This document shows positions 53,501-63,844 of a stretch of 64,000 bases of DNA, one piece after another. Positions within the stretch are counted from its first letter, which is position 1; each line of letters opens with the position of its first letter. The DNA lies in contig NC_088299.1 of assembly GCF_032854445.1 (NCBI RefSeq), positions 14,255,608 through 14,319,607 on the forward strand. Direction: 5' to 3'. This DNA is from Liolophura sinensis. Lineage: Eukaryota > Mollusca > Polyplacophora > Chitonida > Chitonidae. Position numbers and translations under genes: made by a program. Below the pieces are notes generated by a model. It made no database searches and had not been told where the DNA came from. It saw nothing but the letters and a program-made list of their open reading frames with translations.

Positions 53501-56500
53501 CACTTTATCACAGAATGGGTGCACCATTAGCTTCACTTTATCACAGAATGGGTGCACCATTAGCTTCACTTTATCACAGAATGGATGCACCAATAGCTTC
53601 ACTTTATCACAGAATGGGTGCACCAATAGCTTCACTTTATCACAGAATGGGTGCACCATTAGCTTCACTTTATCACAGAATGGGTGCAACATTAGCTTCC
53701 CTTTATCACAGAATGGGTGCACCATTAGCTTCACTTTATCACAGAATGGGTGCACCAATAGCTTCACTTTATCACAGAATGGGTGCACCAATAGCTTCAC
53801 TTTATCACAGAATGGGTGCACCAATAGCTTCCCTTTATCACAAAATGGGTGCACCAATAGCTTCACTTTATCACAGAATGGGTGCACCATTAGCTTCACT
53901 TTATCACAGAATGGGTGCACCATTAGCTTTACTTTATCACAGAATGGGTGCACCATTAGCTTCACTTTATCACAGAATAGATGCACCATTAGCTTCACTT
54001 TATCACAGAATGGGTGCACCATTAGCTTCACTTTATCGCAGAATGGGTGCACCATTAGCTTCACTTTATCACAGAATGGGTGCACCATTAGCTTCACTTT
54101 ATCACAGAATGGGTGCACCAATAGCTTCATTTTATCACAGAATGGGTGCACCAATAGCTTCACTTTATCACAGAATGGGTGCACCATTAGCTTCACTTTA
54201 TCACAGAATGGGTGCACCATTAGCTTCACTTTATCACAGAATGGGTGCACCATTAGCTTCACTTTATCACAGAATGGATGCACCAATAGCTTCACTTTAT
54301 CACAGAATGGGTGCACCAATAGCTTCACTTTATCACAGAATGGGTGCACCATTAGCTTCACTTTATCACAGAATGGGTGCACCATTAGCTTCCCTTTATC
54401 ACAGAATGGGTGCACCATTAGCTTCACTTTATCACAGAATGGGTGCACCAATAGCTTCACTTTATCACAGAATGGGTGCACCATTAGCTTCACTTTATCA
54501 CAGAATGGGTGCACCAATAGCTTCACTTTATCACAGAATGGGTGCACCATTAGCTTCAGTTTATCACAGAACGGGTGCACCAATAGCTTCACTTTATCGC
54601 AGAATGGGTGCACCATTAGCTTCACTTTATCACAGAATGGGTGCACCATTAGCTTCATTTTATCACAGAATGGGTGCACCAATAGCTTCACTTTATCACA
54701 GAATGGGTGCACCATTAGCTTCACTTTATCACAGAATGGGTGCACCATTAGCTTCACTTTATCACAGAATGGATGCACCATTAGCTTCACTTTATCACAG
54801 TCCTACAACTTACCTCGGACTCCAAAAATGTTTGATCAAACTGCATGTGCTCTCTACTGTCCTTCGGATCAAGTTTTTCACTTTTCTGTTTATGGAAATT
54901 TCCTTTGCCAGTTTCTGTGGACGACATGTTTATGTTAGATATAACTTATTAGATGTTTGGTAATCACAATAAGGATAAGGTCTAATAAGACAAGATTATC
55001 TCTTCCATATGGATCAAGCTCTACATAAATTCCTGCTGTCTTAAGGATTCATGGGCAAACACTTCTCTATTATGTGTACAGGTCTTGTATTTAAGAAGTA
55101 AATAAAGACATAAGTCAGATATTGTACAAACCACGGCCAGGAAAGGACACTGTTCTGCTTTAACAAATTAGTTACAAAGTTTAAACTTCGTATAGAGCAA
55201 AACACTTTAATTGTAGCCGTGTTTCGATTTGTGACTTCAGCCTTAAGATGCTAGATAAATATTGGCGCAGATCGCTGTTTTCATACAGATTCTACTATAT
55301 CAGTATGTTTCAACTCATTAATACGGCAAAATCTTGTTTTATCTTCCATATTGCATGACAATGACACGTATTTTCGCAAAGATGCAAAGGTTATTCTTCT
55401 CTTCATGTAGCCCTTGCATTAAGATGACGAGGAAGATATTATGGCGGCTAACTCACCAGGTCCAGACAGGCCATGGTCAGGATTTGGCGATTCATGGCAC
55501 GGTACAGTTTTGCCAATCGCCGGACCCCTTTGTTCATCTTGATCTTCTTTTTCCCACGCCCGAGAGACACCTCCTCCGTTGTGTCAAGCTCAGGTGTCGG
55601 TGTGGCGTATCTCTGTAACGACAACAACAACATATGTACATTACCCCTGCGGATAAATGGCTTGGATGAATGCGCGCATGTTAGACACCGGTACATCGGC
55701 AAGTCATCCTGATCCATTACATTGTGTAAACGCTGCAACAAGCTACCATTGTGGTTACGTTGTGATTTTGCCCTTCATAATACATTAGTCATTTTGGTAC
55801 TTCCGAGAAAATGTCAATCACGGTTAAGGTCAATTTCAAATATGGTGAATTTGTATTTTAAAGAAGAAATCCCCGTCATTATGCAAAACTATGCCACCTG
55901 GAAATTAAATGGACTTTTATTGTTTTCAGACATTGTCTTGCAAGATTTTTTAATGTCTTTTTTCATTTACTTTAAAACTTTTAGGGCAAATTGTAAATGA
56001 TGGAACAACTTGCTCGTTTGAGACCATCCCGATTTTCAGTAATAGGTTTTAAGTTTTAACTTCTAAGTTTAGTTAATTCTACATATAACAACCAACGACA
56101 ACTATATTACACGATTCTTCAGCTCATAAAACTGACAACCATCGTATAAGTGAAAAATCCTTGGGTATAGTGTCAAACAGCAACCCAAAATCACAACACA
56201 AAAGTAGAAAAATTAGTACAAGGCAAATGGTGCTCCTTGCTAGATATACGATGCAAACAGCAATACAATTACAACTTGACATATGCAGACATTGGGTTCA
56301 ACAACATTATCGCTACCGCATCTCTCTCCGCTTTGGTACTTGTTGAGGTGGAATGACCATCGCCATTAGCTGACCAGTTATCTCCTGAGATTTTCACCAT
56401 GGCCATTATCTGACCAGACATCTGCAGAGGTTTTGATCAAGGCCATTAGCTGACCAATGATCTGCAGAGGTTTTGACCATGGCCGTTAGCATTAACCTTT

Positions 56501-58705
56501 ACTTCGTTATTGACAGATGTCCAATAAAACGCGGCGTAACGACGCCACACTGTTCCCCTCTAACCAATTACAAGAGGCGTACCTTGACCATGGCTTTCAG
56601 CTGTTTCAGACCCTCCAGATGCTGTTTGAGGAGTTTACTGAGAGATGACGTCATCATCCCCTCCACATCTCTAAAGTCAAACTCATCATCGCTTGTGTTG
56701 CTGGACAACCTATACAATACGGAAATCATCGTGGCATGAGTTCAGGAGAAACAATTCTGGAAATGGGCGTTTGAAACTGAAAGCAAGGACAGTTCAATAA
56801 AGTTGTCACAAGTCATGGCAGAAAAGGAGAACCAACACATGTTAACAGCAGGTAATAAACTTTACTCAAATAGCCTTCTATGTTACAAAATGAAAGGTTA
56901 CATATAACAACATGCCCTGCTCTGAATTACCTCCCTTGTTACACGATGGAGGCTATGACGTCACGCGAGAGTAGTTTTTGAGGCCTGGAACTATAAAACC
57001 TTCAGTGTGCACACGTAGTCATGTCAGCGTAGTGACAAACATTTCCTTGGCAACAGAATTTTAAAAAAAGAATCATGATATCGGCCTTCCAGACTCGCTG
57101 AAATGTCAAGAGATCTTTAATAAAGTACATGTATTTTAACGTAAGAGTTTGCCAAAGCTGTCTATTGTATTTAATTAGGGCCAAGAATTTTAAAATATCT
57201 CCGTATGGATTAAAAGAAATACATAACATTTATCGTCAGTTTTCCAAACAAGTTTACAAACTTAAAATCTGTCTTGAAGCTTGGTCTTCAATTCAGTTAA
57301 GCCGCTTTAACCCCGCAACTTGCCATTAGTCAGTTTATAAGGTCCCACATAATCACAGCTTACTATTAAAAGCGTACCTTTCAAACGGGAGAGTGACCTT
57401 AAGGGAGGTATTTCATAGCGGCCCTATAGCGTTTTAAGAGACTGGCGCTTTTACAGTGAAAATATCTCTGTACTTCAGACGTGAAAGTTTAGTTACATTA
57501 TAGTGGATTTTCAAACAAAACCTTCATCGATCCCCTATTAATTGAACATCAGTACTGTGCATACAGAATGAAAAAGCTGTAAATTTACGATGTAATCCGT
57601 GTTGACACAATGTGATTAGTTATACTGGCTTATCGAATGGGGCTAAATGAAAAATGGAATGAAAATATAGAACAAATCCTGTTTATTTCGTTTGCTGCTT
57701 CCGACCTATATCGAAAGGAGGATTTTGCTACAGTCCATTCGACCAATCGCACAATAATAACGGGACCGTGTCTGCAACGAACAACACTAGATTACTGTAA
57801 ACAGTAGTCCTAACTTACTGCCTCATCAACCTGTCTGCATCGGTAAAATCTTTGTCTTCGTCTGCTGCGTCATCTCTCCTGATGATATCTTGAATGAGGC
57901 GGAATAGTTCCGAGGATTTTTTACCACCTGTGAAAAATATTTGCCAGTTGAAACCACGTGTGATAACGAGTTTAAACTTTCTGGTTGTTTTTCATATTTA
58001 TGTTTCGTATTGACATATTCATACATTCAAAAAATTAATGTGTTAAATTTAACAGAAAGTCTGTTACCCGAGTCATGCTAGAAGGTATTGTTTTATTGCA
58101 GCAGATTGTATCTGTTAGATATAACACACACGTTCTATTAATTCAACACAACTATTCTATCAGACTAACAGGACATTATCTTGAATATGACACAATATTG
58201 TGTTATTATAACAGAATACATTCTAGCATCTCTCAGACAACATACTTTCTGTTAATATTAACACATTATTTTTTGAGAGAAATTATCTGCGTAATGAATT
58301 CTTTTCAGAATCTGTAAATTTAATGCATAAAATGTATACTTGCCAAACTCGAAGATGAGGGATTTACGAATCCCAAGATATGCTCTGCTGGCATACTGGA
58401 TAAACCGTCTTTCAAGATTTATCCTATAAGAAAAAGAAACAAAGACTGAAAAGCGGGAATTTCAAAGTGGAGTATCTTTCTATCCCATTTTATAGCCGAT
58501 TAGCTGTAGTCATTGTACGGTGATAACTAAAACCTGCAATACGTTTACATTGTACTAGGAACGAACATGGCTCCTAATCATTGTTTTGCTTTTAGTGTAG
58601 CCATTTTTATAAACTTCTCTCAACTTCTGGGCACCTCATATAAACACATCATGTATTTCTACTGCAATATACTTACCGCTCAATTGTAAACTCATCAATA
58701 TCCAT
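50365..58705 (-). CDS. Unrecognised protein with C-terminal SH3-like domain (9 exons)
   Basis: I do not recognise this family. Exons on the minus strand: 58705-58677, 58423-58344, 57927-57819, 56709-56583, 55612-55457, 54914-54814, 51948-51764, 51205-50954, 50501-50365. They sum to 1176 bp, all phases agree, and the product is 391 residues. The N-terminal half is charged and probably helical (INLERRFIQYASRAYLGIRK, ELFRLIQDIIRRDD, LSKLLKQHLEGLKQLKAMVK, GVRRLAKLYRAMNRQILTM). Residues 201-322 are Lys/Glu/Ser/Thr-rich and look disordered. Residues about 324-387 resemble an SH3 fold: YNVHVRVIQKYKSEQKGHLN, LKVGQIL, FGWKR and the closing YGYYPESCVEVM, like the family's G-[YL]-F-P-x-x-Y-V-E end. An adaptor role is only an inference. 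Intron 2 must use a GC donor to keep frame. There is no signal peptide or membrane helix. Confidence 0.85.
50954..51205 (-). CDS. SH3-like gene exon 8
   Basis: Codes residues 263-346. The first part is Ser/Thr/Asp/Glu-rich (TPSFTESEDCSSPD), the second starts the SH3-like fold (VHVRVIQKYK, HLNLKVG). The acceptor is CTCCCAG and the donor GTGAGT. Confidence 0.9.
51280..51645. repeat. 40-bp minisatellite (~9 copies)
   Basis: Units with TTCATTACGGAAGTGTACAA, ACCGTACTGGCACACCAG. Lies in intron 7 of the SH3-like gene between exons at 51205 and 51764. Confidence 0.93.
51764..51948 (-). CDS. SH3-like gene exon 7
   Basis: Codes residues 201-262: a Lys/Glu-rich low-complexity start (VTEAPEVKVEDKHKEE), then GLRKMICKKVFRPSNKVG and MDDERGLLQDSR. 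The acceptor is CATTAG and the donor GTGAGA. The phase fits both neighbours. Confidence 0.85.
52000..52150. repeat. ~41-bp degenerate tandem repeat
   Basis: Three to four copies of GCCTAACAGCATTACCTACA with CATACTCGGTACAAACA, in intron 6 of the SH3-like gene. Confidence 0.8.
52266..52627. repeat. 24-bp minisatellite (15 copies)
   Basis: Nearly perfect units of GTGTTAACCACTACTCACCA then CACA, with a CTCA variant in several copies. In intron 6 of the SH3-like gene. The 115-codon Thr/His frame across it is an artefact of the 3n period. Confidence 0.97.
53044..54800. repeat. 33-bp minisatellite (~53 copies) beside a splice donor
   Basis: Highly uniform 33-bp units of ATGGGTGCACCATTAGCTTC then ACTTTATCACAGA, with an ATTAG/AATAG variant. 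The period is 3n and stop-free in two plus frames and one minus frame, so open frames of about 590-640 codons overlap it (53044-54963, 53058-54938, 53027-54790). It lies in intron 6 of the SH3-like gene and ends 13 bp from the exon 6 donor at 54813. Confidence 0.97.
54814..54914 (-). CDS. SH3-like gene exon 6
   Basis: Codes residues 168-200 and two bases of Ser201: KLAKEISINRKVKNLIRR and TVESTCSLIKHFWSP, a basic probable helix. The acceptor is CCACAG and the donor GTAAGT. Two frames are open here; the phases of exons 5 and 7 choose this one. Confidence 0.8.
55457..55612 (-). CDS. SH3-like gene exon 5
   Basis: Codes residues 116-167: RYATPTPELDTTEEVSLG, a basic run RGKKKIKMNKG, and VRRLAKLYRAMNRQILTM. 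The acceptor is GTTACAG and the donor GTGAGT, both phase 0. Confidence 0.88.
55613..56582 (-). other. Intron 4 of the SH3-like gene
   Basis: Holds a small tandem repeat at about 56345-56490 (three to four copies of GACCATGGCCATTAGCTGAC with TCTGCAGAGGTTT) and a weak SINE-A tail remnant near 56140-56185. Nothing else is seen. Confidence 0.6.
56345..56490. repeat. ~38-55 bp degenerate tandem repeat
   Basis: Three to four copies of a unit with CCATGGCCATTAGCTGACCA and ATCTGCAGAGGTTTTGA, of unequal length. Confidence 0.8.
56583..56709 (-). CDS. SH3-like gene exon 4
   Basis: Codes residues 73-115: SSNTSDDEFDFRDVEGMM then TSSLSKLLKQHLEGLKQLKA, an amphipathic helix that could form a coiled coil. 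The acceptor is TTGTATAG and the donor GTACGC. Confidence 0.9.
57819..57927 (-). CDS. SH3-like gene exon 3
   Basis: Codes residues 37-72: GKKSSELFRLIQDIIRRDD, AADEDKDFTDADRLMR. The acceptor is TTTTCACAG and the donor CA/GTAAGT. This frame is fixed by exon 4 downstream and requires exon 2 to end in phase 1. Confidence 0.87.
58029..58275. mobile_element. MITE, well-kept copy 2 (intron 2 of the SH3-like gene)
   Basis: The left terminus AAAAAATTAATGTGTTAA, TTTAACAGAAAGTCTGTT and GTCATGCTAGAA is mirrored at the right end (reverse complement AAAAAATAATGTGTTAA, ATTAACAGAAAGTATGTT, AGATGCTAGAATG). That gives terminal inverted repeats of about 55 bp in an element of about 247 bp. The interior matches the diverged copy at 1471-1690. 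No transposase is present, so it depends on another element. Confidence 0.88.
58344..58423 (-). CDS. SH3-like gene exon 2 (GC donor)
   Basis: Codes residues 10-36 and one base of Gly37: INLERRFIQYASRAYLGIRK, SLIFEF. The acceptor is CTTATAG. Ending at the only good GT (AA/GTATAC, 58340) would run exon 3 into a stop after two codons. Ending at 58344 with donor G/GCAAGT, the usual GC-AG pattern, gives the phase exon 3 needs. Confidence 0.75.
58677..58705 (-). CDS. SH3-like gene exon 1
   Basis: Codes residues 1-9 and two bases of Arg10: MDIDEFTIER. The start context is AAAACATGG, with a purine at -3 and G at +4. The donor is CG/GTAAGT. The short first exon rests on its strong donor and its phase match to exon 2. 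Confidence 0.75.
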
Positions 58706-58775
58706 GTTTTCCCCTTTCTGTAAAAACATTGTACGTCTCCGTGAGTCAGTCTGACCGCGAAGTCGCTTTGTTGTA

Positions 58776-58856
58776 TGACGTTTTACACGTTGTCAACGTC
58801 ACCGTCTCCATGACACCCACTTTCGGTGACGTAAGACACTGGTTTCGGTGACGTAG
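58776..58856. promoter_or_regulatory. Cluster of CRE-like TGACG sites upstream of the SH3-like gene
   Basis: Within 81 bp there are four CRE-like words: ATGACGTTTT, AACGTCACC (inverse), GGTGACGTAAG and GGTGACGTAGC. The last two are embedded in a direct repeat TTTCGGTGACGTA. The cluster lies 71-151 bp upstream of the start codon and is a plausible CREB/ATF-type proximal promoter. No TATA box is seen. Confidence 0.5.
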
Positions 58857-59188
58857 CTGACGCTCGCTGTATCCCAGGCATAGCTTATGTTCTATTGTAA
58901 CGTTGCAAATTTGCAGTATTGTTTACGACGTTTACTCGTGTAGACCGACAGTCTTCTTATTGTAAATGATGTTAGAAAATAGACCTTCGACAACAACAAT
59001 ATTCTATCGTAAAGTGTCATACCAAAGTCGATAAATGAGATAAAGTGCACTTTTATGCCACCCTTTTGTTATTTTTATGCACATCAAACTGAATTTTTTG
59101 TATTTTTCCTCTGACAGCCGACTTATGAAATTCCTTAAAATGGATCTGGGAATCTTGAGATTTTCTGTTTATAAGCAATATTGTTCGG
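58857..59188. other. Upstream intergenic, nothing recognised
   Basis: No supported exon on either strand. A minus-strand open frame at 59053-59280 has no recognisable domain. Confidence 0.4.
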
Positions 59189-59461
59189 CAAAGTTCGTGC
59201 AAACTGGATCCTCGCTTTTTATCCGTTCTCGGCGACAGCAGTTGTGACATCGTGCCGTCACATTTTCTGTTTTTAAGCAATATTTTTGTTCAGTACATCC
59301 AAGCAGAGCCAAATCGATATGACTGCAAAGTTACTGTATGCACGAAAATGACTGGGCACTTGCCATATATGAATGTAGGAGGCCGTTCGGCAAAGTCCGT
59401 GCAACTGGACGCTTGCTTTTTTCCGTTCTTGGCGAAAGCAGCTGTGAGATCGTGACGTCAC
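59189..59461. repeat. ~75-bp direct duplication
   Basis: 59189-59262 and 59388-59461 share GTTCGGCAAAGT, CGTGCAA, CTGGA, TTTTT, CCGTTCT, GGCGA, AGCAG and TGTGA words in order, ending near CGTGACGTCACA in the second copy. About 200 bp separates their starts. Confidence 0.85.
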
Positions 59462-60673
59462 AGAAAGATATATTGACCCATTAGCAACAATATTGATTAT
59501 GATGGGTCATATATGCGTGTTCTTGACTGACATTTCTGAAAACAGAACACCCTATAAGGTTAAGTATGGCTTGTGAACATTCATGGGAGCACTGTACTCG
59601 TGGAATTCATGGGACTATACGCATATGTATTGTCCCAAATCGATTTCATATGTACGGTTTGTAGCTTTGAAATAAAATCAAATCACTCTAGACACCGTGC
59701 GATTTGTTTGTGAACTTGTGCATGTTGATGCGACACCTATGCAGACAGGGCTTAGGCCTTCATCATTGTGTTGTCGGCTTAACAAAAAAATGGTGAGTGC
59801 ATGGAGCAGAGGGGTGGTATCCGATGTTATATCTCTTGTAAACATGGTGTTAGTGACATGTATGAGTGGTGGATACAGACCACAGTAAAACCACTTTGTA
59901 GACACGTATTTCCTTATTACAACCCCGCAAGGGTGAAAGCTGGATTCGAACAACTGACGTGATGTTCATGGGTTTCCCTTGCTTAAAACAAACTATTTCA
60001 ACGTTTTCCTTGACCCCTTCCTTTCTTCTCTGACAAACAACATAGGACAAGACCTGAGAAGTTGACTCGACTAAGAGAGTAAGCCTCCACAAGCCCTGGC
60101 CCAGGGACCACGAAGCGATCAGAGACTTAAGTGAAAATTTCAATCATTAAACTTGGTATGTCCCTTTCCGTTATTTTTTATCTGAAACTTTTTTCACAAT
60201 AACTTTACTTACAAATTTACTTCGGCAAGCAATATTTTAACCTTGCTACGTAAGAAATAACAATTTTAAACTCAACTAAAATTTTCAAAGATGGCTACGT
60301 GATCCCTGTGCCTGATCCCTTTTCATTGATTTAATGCCATGATATACAAAATGTGATCACATGTACAACTCAAAATGCTGAATATTTTCTTGACCAGTCA
60401 TGTCTATTAAATTGCAACTATCAACTCTGTACACTTCTGTCTAAGCCTTGGTGTTGGGGATACGTGCGTTACTACTTTTTAAGTATATACAAGTATGAAT
60501 AGTAGCTCATGAAGGTTGACAGATGGCCGGATTTCGTCAGTATGCGTGTGATCATTTGACAACTGTGACACCGTTGTCACTGCTCTGGTTTTGCACTCTA
60601 CTGTACTATTGATATTTATATTCAATACCAGTATAATGCAAGTCTTAGCGATACAGATATTGTTATTATACTT
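59462..60673. other. Intergenic, no supported gene
   Basis: Short open frames on both strands lack domains or splice context. Nothing else is seen. Confidence 0.4.
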
Positions 60674-60703
60674 ATTATACTGATCTAATAATAAGCATAA
60701 TAA

Positions 60704-60790
<87 letters not shown>

Positions 60791-60800
60791 TCAGTATAAT
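60674..60800. repeat. (AT)n microsatellite with inverted flanks
   Basis: A TA run of about 83 bp (60706-60788) is flanked by ATTATACTGATCT (60674-60686) and its exact reverse complement AGATCAGTATAAT (60788-60800). The whole can fold into one hairpin or cruciform. Confidence 0.93.
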
Positions 60801-62322
60801 AGGAGTTTTGAATCCTAACACTGAATGTTCAGGTAAAGGTGTGTTCGAAAGAAAAGTAATGTACGTGTAGAGCTCAGGGTTTGCATTCATGTAAAGCAGA
60901 ATGACACCAGGGGAATGTTCCATTCGTAATGGTCTGTGTGTATGTTAACTACCGGTAATTACAAATTGATGATTCTTGTAGGTGTATAAATGATGGTATT
61001 TCGAAAAGTAAGTTACTCAACTACTTTTTTGTATGCATGCAATGTTCCTTTTAGGAACACATATCCTACAGTTGTGCTTATTGTTGACTTTATATTATTT
61101 AACATAAGATAATTATAAAGAAAGAATGAATGCTTGGGGTATTACATCGCGGCAATCATAGGTGGTATCTCAAAAAGCACTGAGCTAAAGTTTGACAACG
61201 ATGTGCCTCCTTCAGGCGGGCTTGATACCAAATCTATTTTTAACGCACAGTTGGTCTAATACCCAACAGATTTTCTTCGAGCAAAATAACCCAAAGTGCG
61301 TTGTCCTAGGTTGTAATTTACTCCGGATGCGACATGACGACACAAAGTTCCCTATTTATAGCACTCACAGGAATACAGGTGTAATGTTATACCACAAGTT
61401 GGTGAGTTTTAGTTCGTTTAAAGGGCCTGTAAAGTTTTAGAAGCACAGGTACCACACGACGGTCTGAAGTAAGGGTAAGGGTATATGAACACCACGAACA
61501 ATAAGCACTGAAAAAATGATCGATGTTTTTTTGGGGGGGGGGTTTTGTAATTAAGGTTTTCAATCCGTCTTTTCATTTTGTTATCATTTCTACTTGCACT
61601 GACTAAAATTCGATTTGAGTGCAACTACAAAAACTAGAACATTGTACTCGTCATTATCACACAGCCCAGGTCTTTCTCCACGTGCTTTCCTCGACCCCGC
61701 CTTCCTCTTGGGTACACGAATATCACCATGGTAACCGATAAACATCCGGTTGACAAATAAGGGTATGAGCCGAGCGAACGATTCGTTATAATTCACCAAT
61801 CCCGGATTGTGTTTTATGCACGTGACTAATTGGAGTTGACCCCCAGCGTTCGAAAATCTCATTATATCTAATCGTTCCAAGCCTATCGGGTGTCCGTTAT
61901 ACGTGTAGGTGTGGGAAATAACACGGCCTTAAAATCTCCCTGGGCTTCACTTTAAATTTAATGGCCTTAATTAAAGAAACAATTTCTAATGTCGGTAACT
62001 TAAGATTATGACCGACAGAGGAATTAACCCCCTCCTGCTATCAAGTGAAGAAGCCTTACCGTAAATTTACACCACCCTGATTATTATATATGTGTTACCC
62101 AACATTGAGATTGAAGCCACAAAGCACATCTTCGGGATTTTGACATAGAAAGTTTGGGCTAAGAGCAAACTGTCCCTGGGAGCAGCGAAAGTATGGTATT
62201 ATAAGGTGGCTGTAAAATGCATTGTGAGCACGATAATTCAGTTATTTACGGTTATTTAGCGGGCACTGCCTATAAGACTAGGTTTGTGGAAGGTTTAACC
62301 TTTATCTCAAGCTAACTCCATC
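60801..62322. other. Intergenic, no supported gene
   Basis: Open frames of 68-96 codons (for example 61192-61440 plus and 61590-61880 minus) have no recognisable domain. A G-run lies near 61534. Nothing else is supported. Confidence 0.4.
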
Positions 62323-62389
62323 ATGACCAGAGCTACCCACTGGGTTACACTTGGGATTGGACTGACGTTAGGGATGATGATATATACAG
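62323..62389 (+). CDS. Candidate signal-peptide first exon
   Basis: ATG at 62323 opens MTRATHWVTLGIGLTLGMMI then YT, a basic N-end followed by a hydrophobic core, as in a secretory signal peptide. It ends at a possible donor ACAG/GTAAAA at 62389. Signal peptides are often coded by a short first exon. No following exon could be joined in the remaining 1.6 kb, so the gene is unproven and its product unknown. Confidence 0.35.
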
Positions 62390-63844
62390 GTAAAAGGTGT
62401 AGGTAATTCATACTCACATTGCCGGAATCTTTGAGAGCTTTTTTAATCGCTTTATATGTTACACTTGTGATGGGATTATCGTTAAGGATACAAGTACTGT
62501 AAAGTATTTATTATTCTCTGGACTTTGTTTTCGCGGATTTACTGCAAAAATATGTTCGCAGGATTTAATTTTCGCGTTTGTAATCAAGGGAATACTGAAA
62601 AAAATTCTGAAAACTGTTTAATTTCGTTGTTATAATATGGCCGAAAATATTCAAACAGGTATCATCATGGGTGGCTTTAATCCCATTTTGTTTCCTGCGG
62701 TATCATCTAAAAACTCTCCGCTATAGCCTTTTTCAAGACAAAGAAAACACTTAACATTAAGTATCTAAGTATTAAGAAAGGCTATTAAACATTTTCCACG
62801 TAAGTAGTTCGATATATTTTAACAATTTTTCCAACGGAGTGAAACGGTTTTAAAAGATCCGATTCTATGATGGTCTGTAGTGACCCAGATGGTATCAGAG
62901 AAGTCACAGTCTTAAATTTTACCTCAAATAGTTCGTTTTAAAGTTCATTCGGCGTATTAATTCATAGATTTTTATGTGCATTCTGAATAATGAAATCTAG
63001 CCGTCTAAATGTGTTAAGTGGAAAAATATTTCTTTGCTCGACGTCATTGGTTCCAATGTAGTCAGCAAAGGCCATCGTATAATCCAAATTTTGGAATGCA
63101 TTTTACTAGGTTGCAAAAATTTTTAAAAATATAATCGAACTATGGACAGTGTTTAACGGTCTTTCATCTGACATGTATGCTTCACGTTGGTGTTTTATTT
63201 GCTTTTAATACATTATAGTTATTAACATCACTGCCTTATAGACCGGTCGCCAGAGAGGAGCTCAACCTAGCTGGAACGTTAACCAATTTCTGACTATATG
63301 CCTAATCCATGCGCATGGCCAAACCTGCCGTGTATATTCTGTTGGGTGTGGCCAGCAAGGCCCAGCAAGGGGTCCAAAATTAAGCCCAGCGAAACACAGG
63401 ACACAGTCTGGCCGAGTTCCAGGTGTTTTGATTGATCCCTACCAGATATTTTTCGTGGTGGGCTGTGCCCACCAGACGTACATAATCGCTATTAAAAAAA
63501 TTGAGTTAGATCAGCTGATCAGTTAACCGGACGAAACCAAATAAAAAATGTTTGGCATAACCTCAGGTGTCAGTTGAAAGTGTTCAGTACAGCCCCATTT
63601 GTCATGAACAGCAACTTCCTGACATTTTCAGCGAAAGGCTGTGACGTGGACGCCCCCAATACCGCCTCCAAAAGGTAAGCTATCTTGACTATATCGTATA
63701 AGGAAATGTACATCAGCAAGAAAAAGCCAGAAGATGAGTAACAATATTTCTGACTACTCTTATTAAGACTGATAGAAGATGTGGTCAATTCCATGTAACT
63801 TGTTCACTTATGGTAATTGCATACTATTTGAAAAATCATGTTAC
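62390..63844. other. Intergenic or intron, no supported exon
   Basis: If 62323-62389 is an exon, this would be its first intron. A stop-free stretch at about 63241-63525 (plus) follows an AG but has the wrong phase for that exon and no recognisable domain. Confidence 0.35.

Noticed and set aside
53044-54800. CRISPR array
   Set aside because: There are no unique spacers; units are contiguous 33-bp copies. The setting is a spliced animal genome.
53027-54963. Open frames of 587, 639 and 626 codons on both strands
   Set aside because: They are by-products of a 33-bp repeat in intron 6 of the SH3-like gene. Three overlapping frames being open at once argues for repeat structure, not coding.
63241-63525. 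Stop-free stretch of about 95 codons after a TATAG acceptor-like site
   Set aside because: The phase does not join to the candidate exon at 62323-62389, no domain is recognisable, and frames of this length occur by chance in the window.
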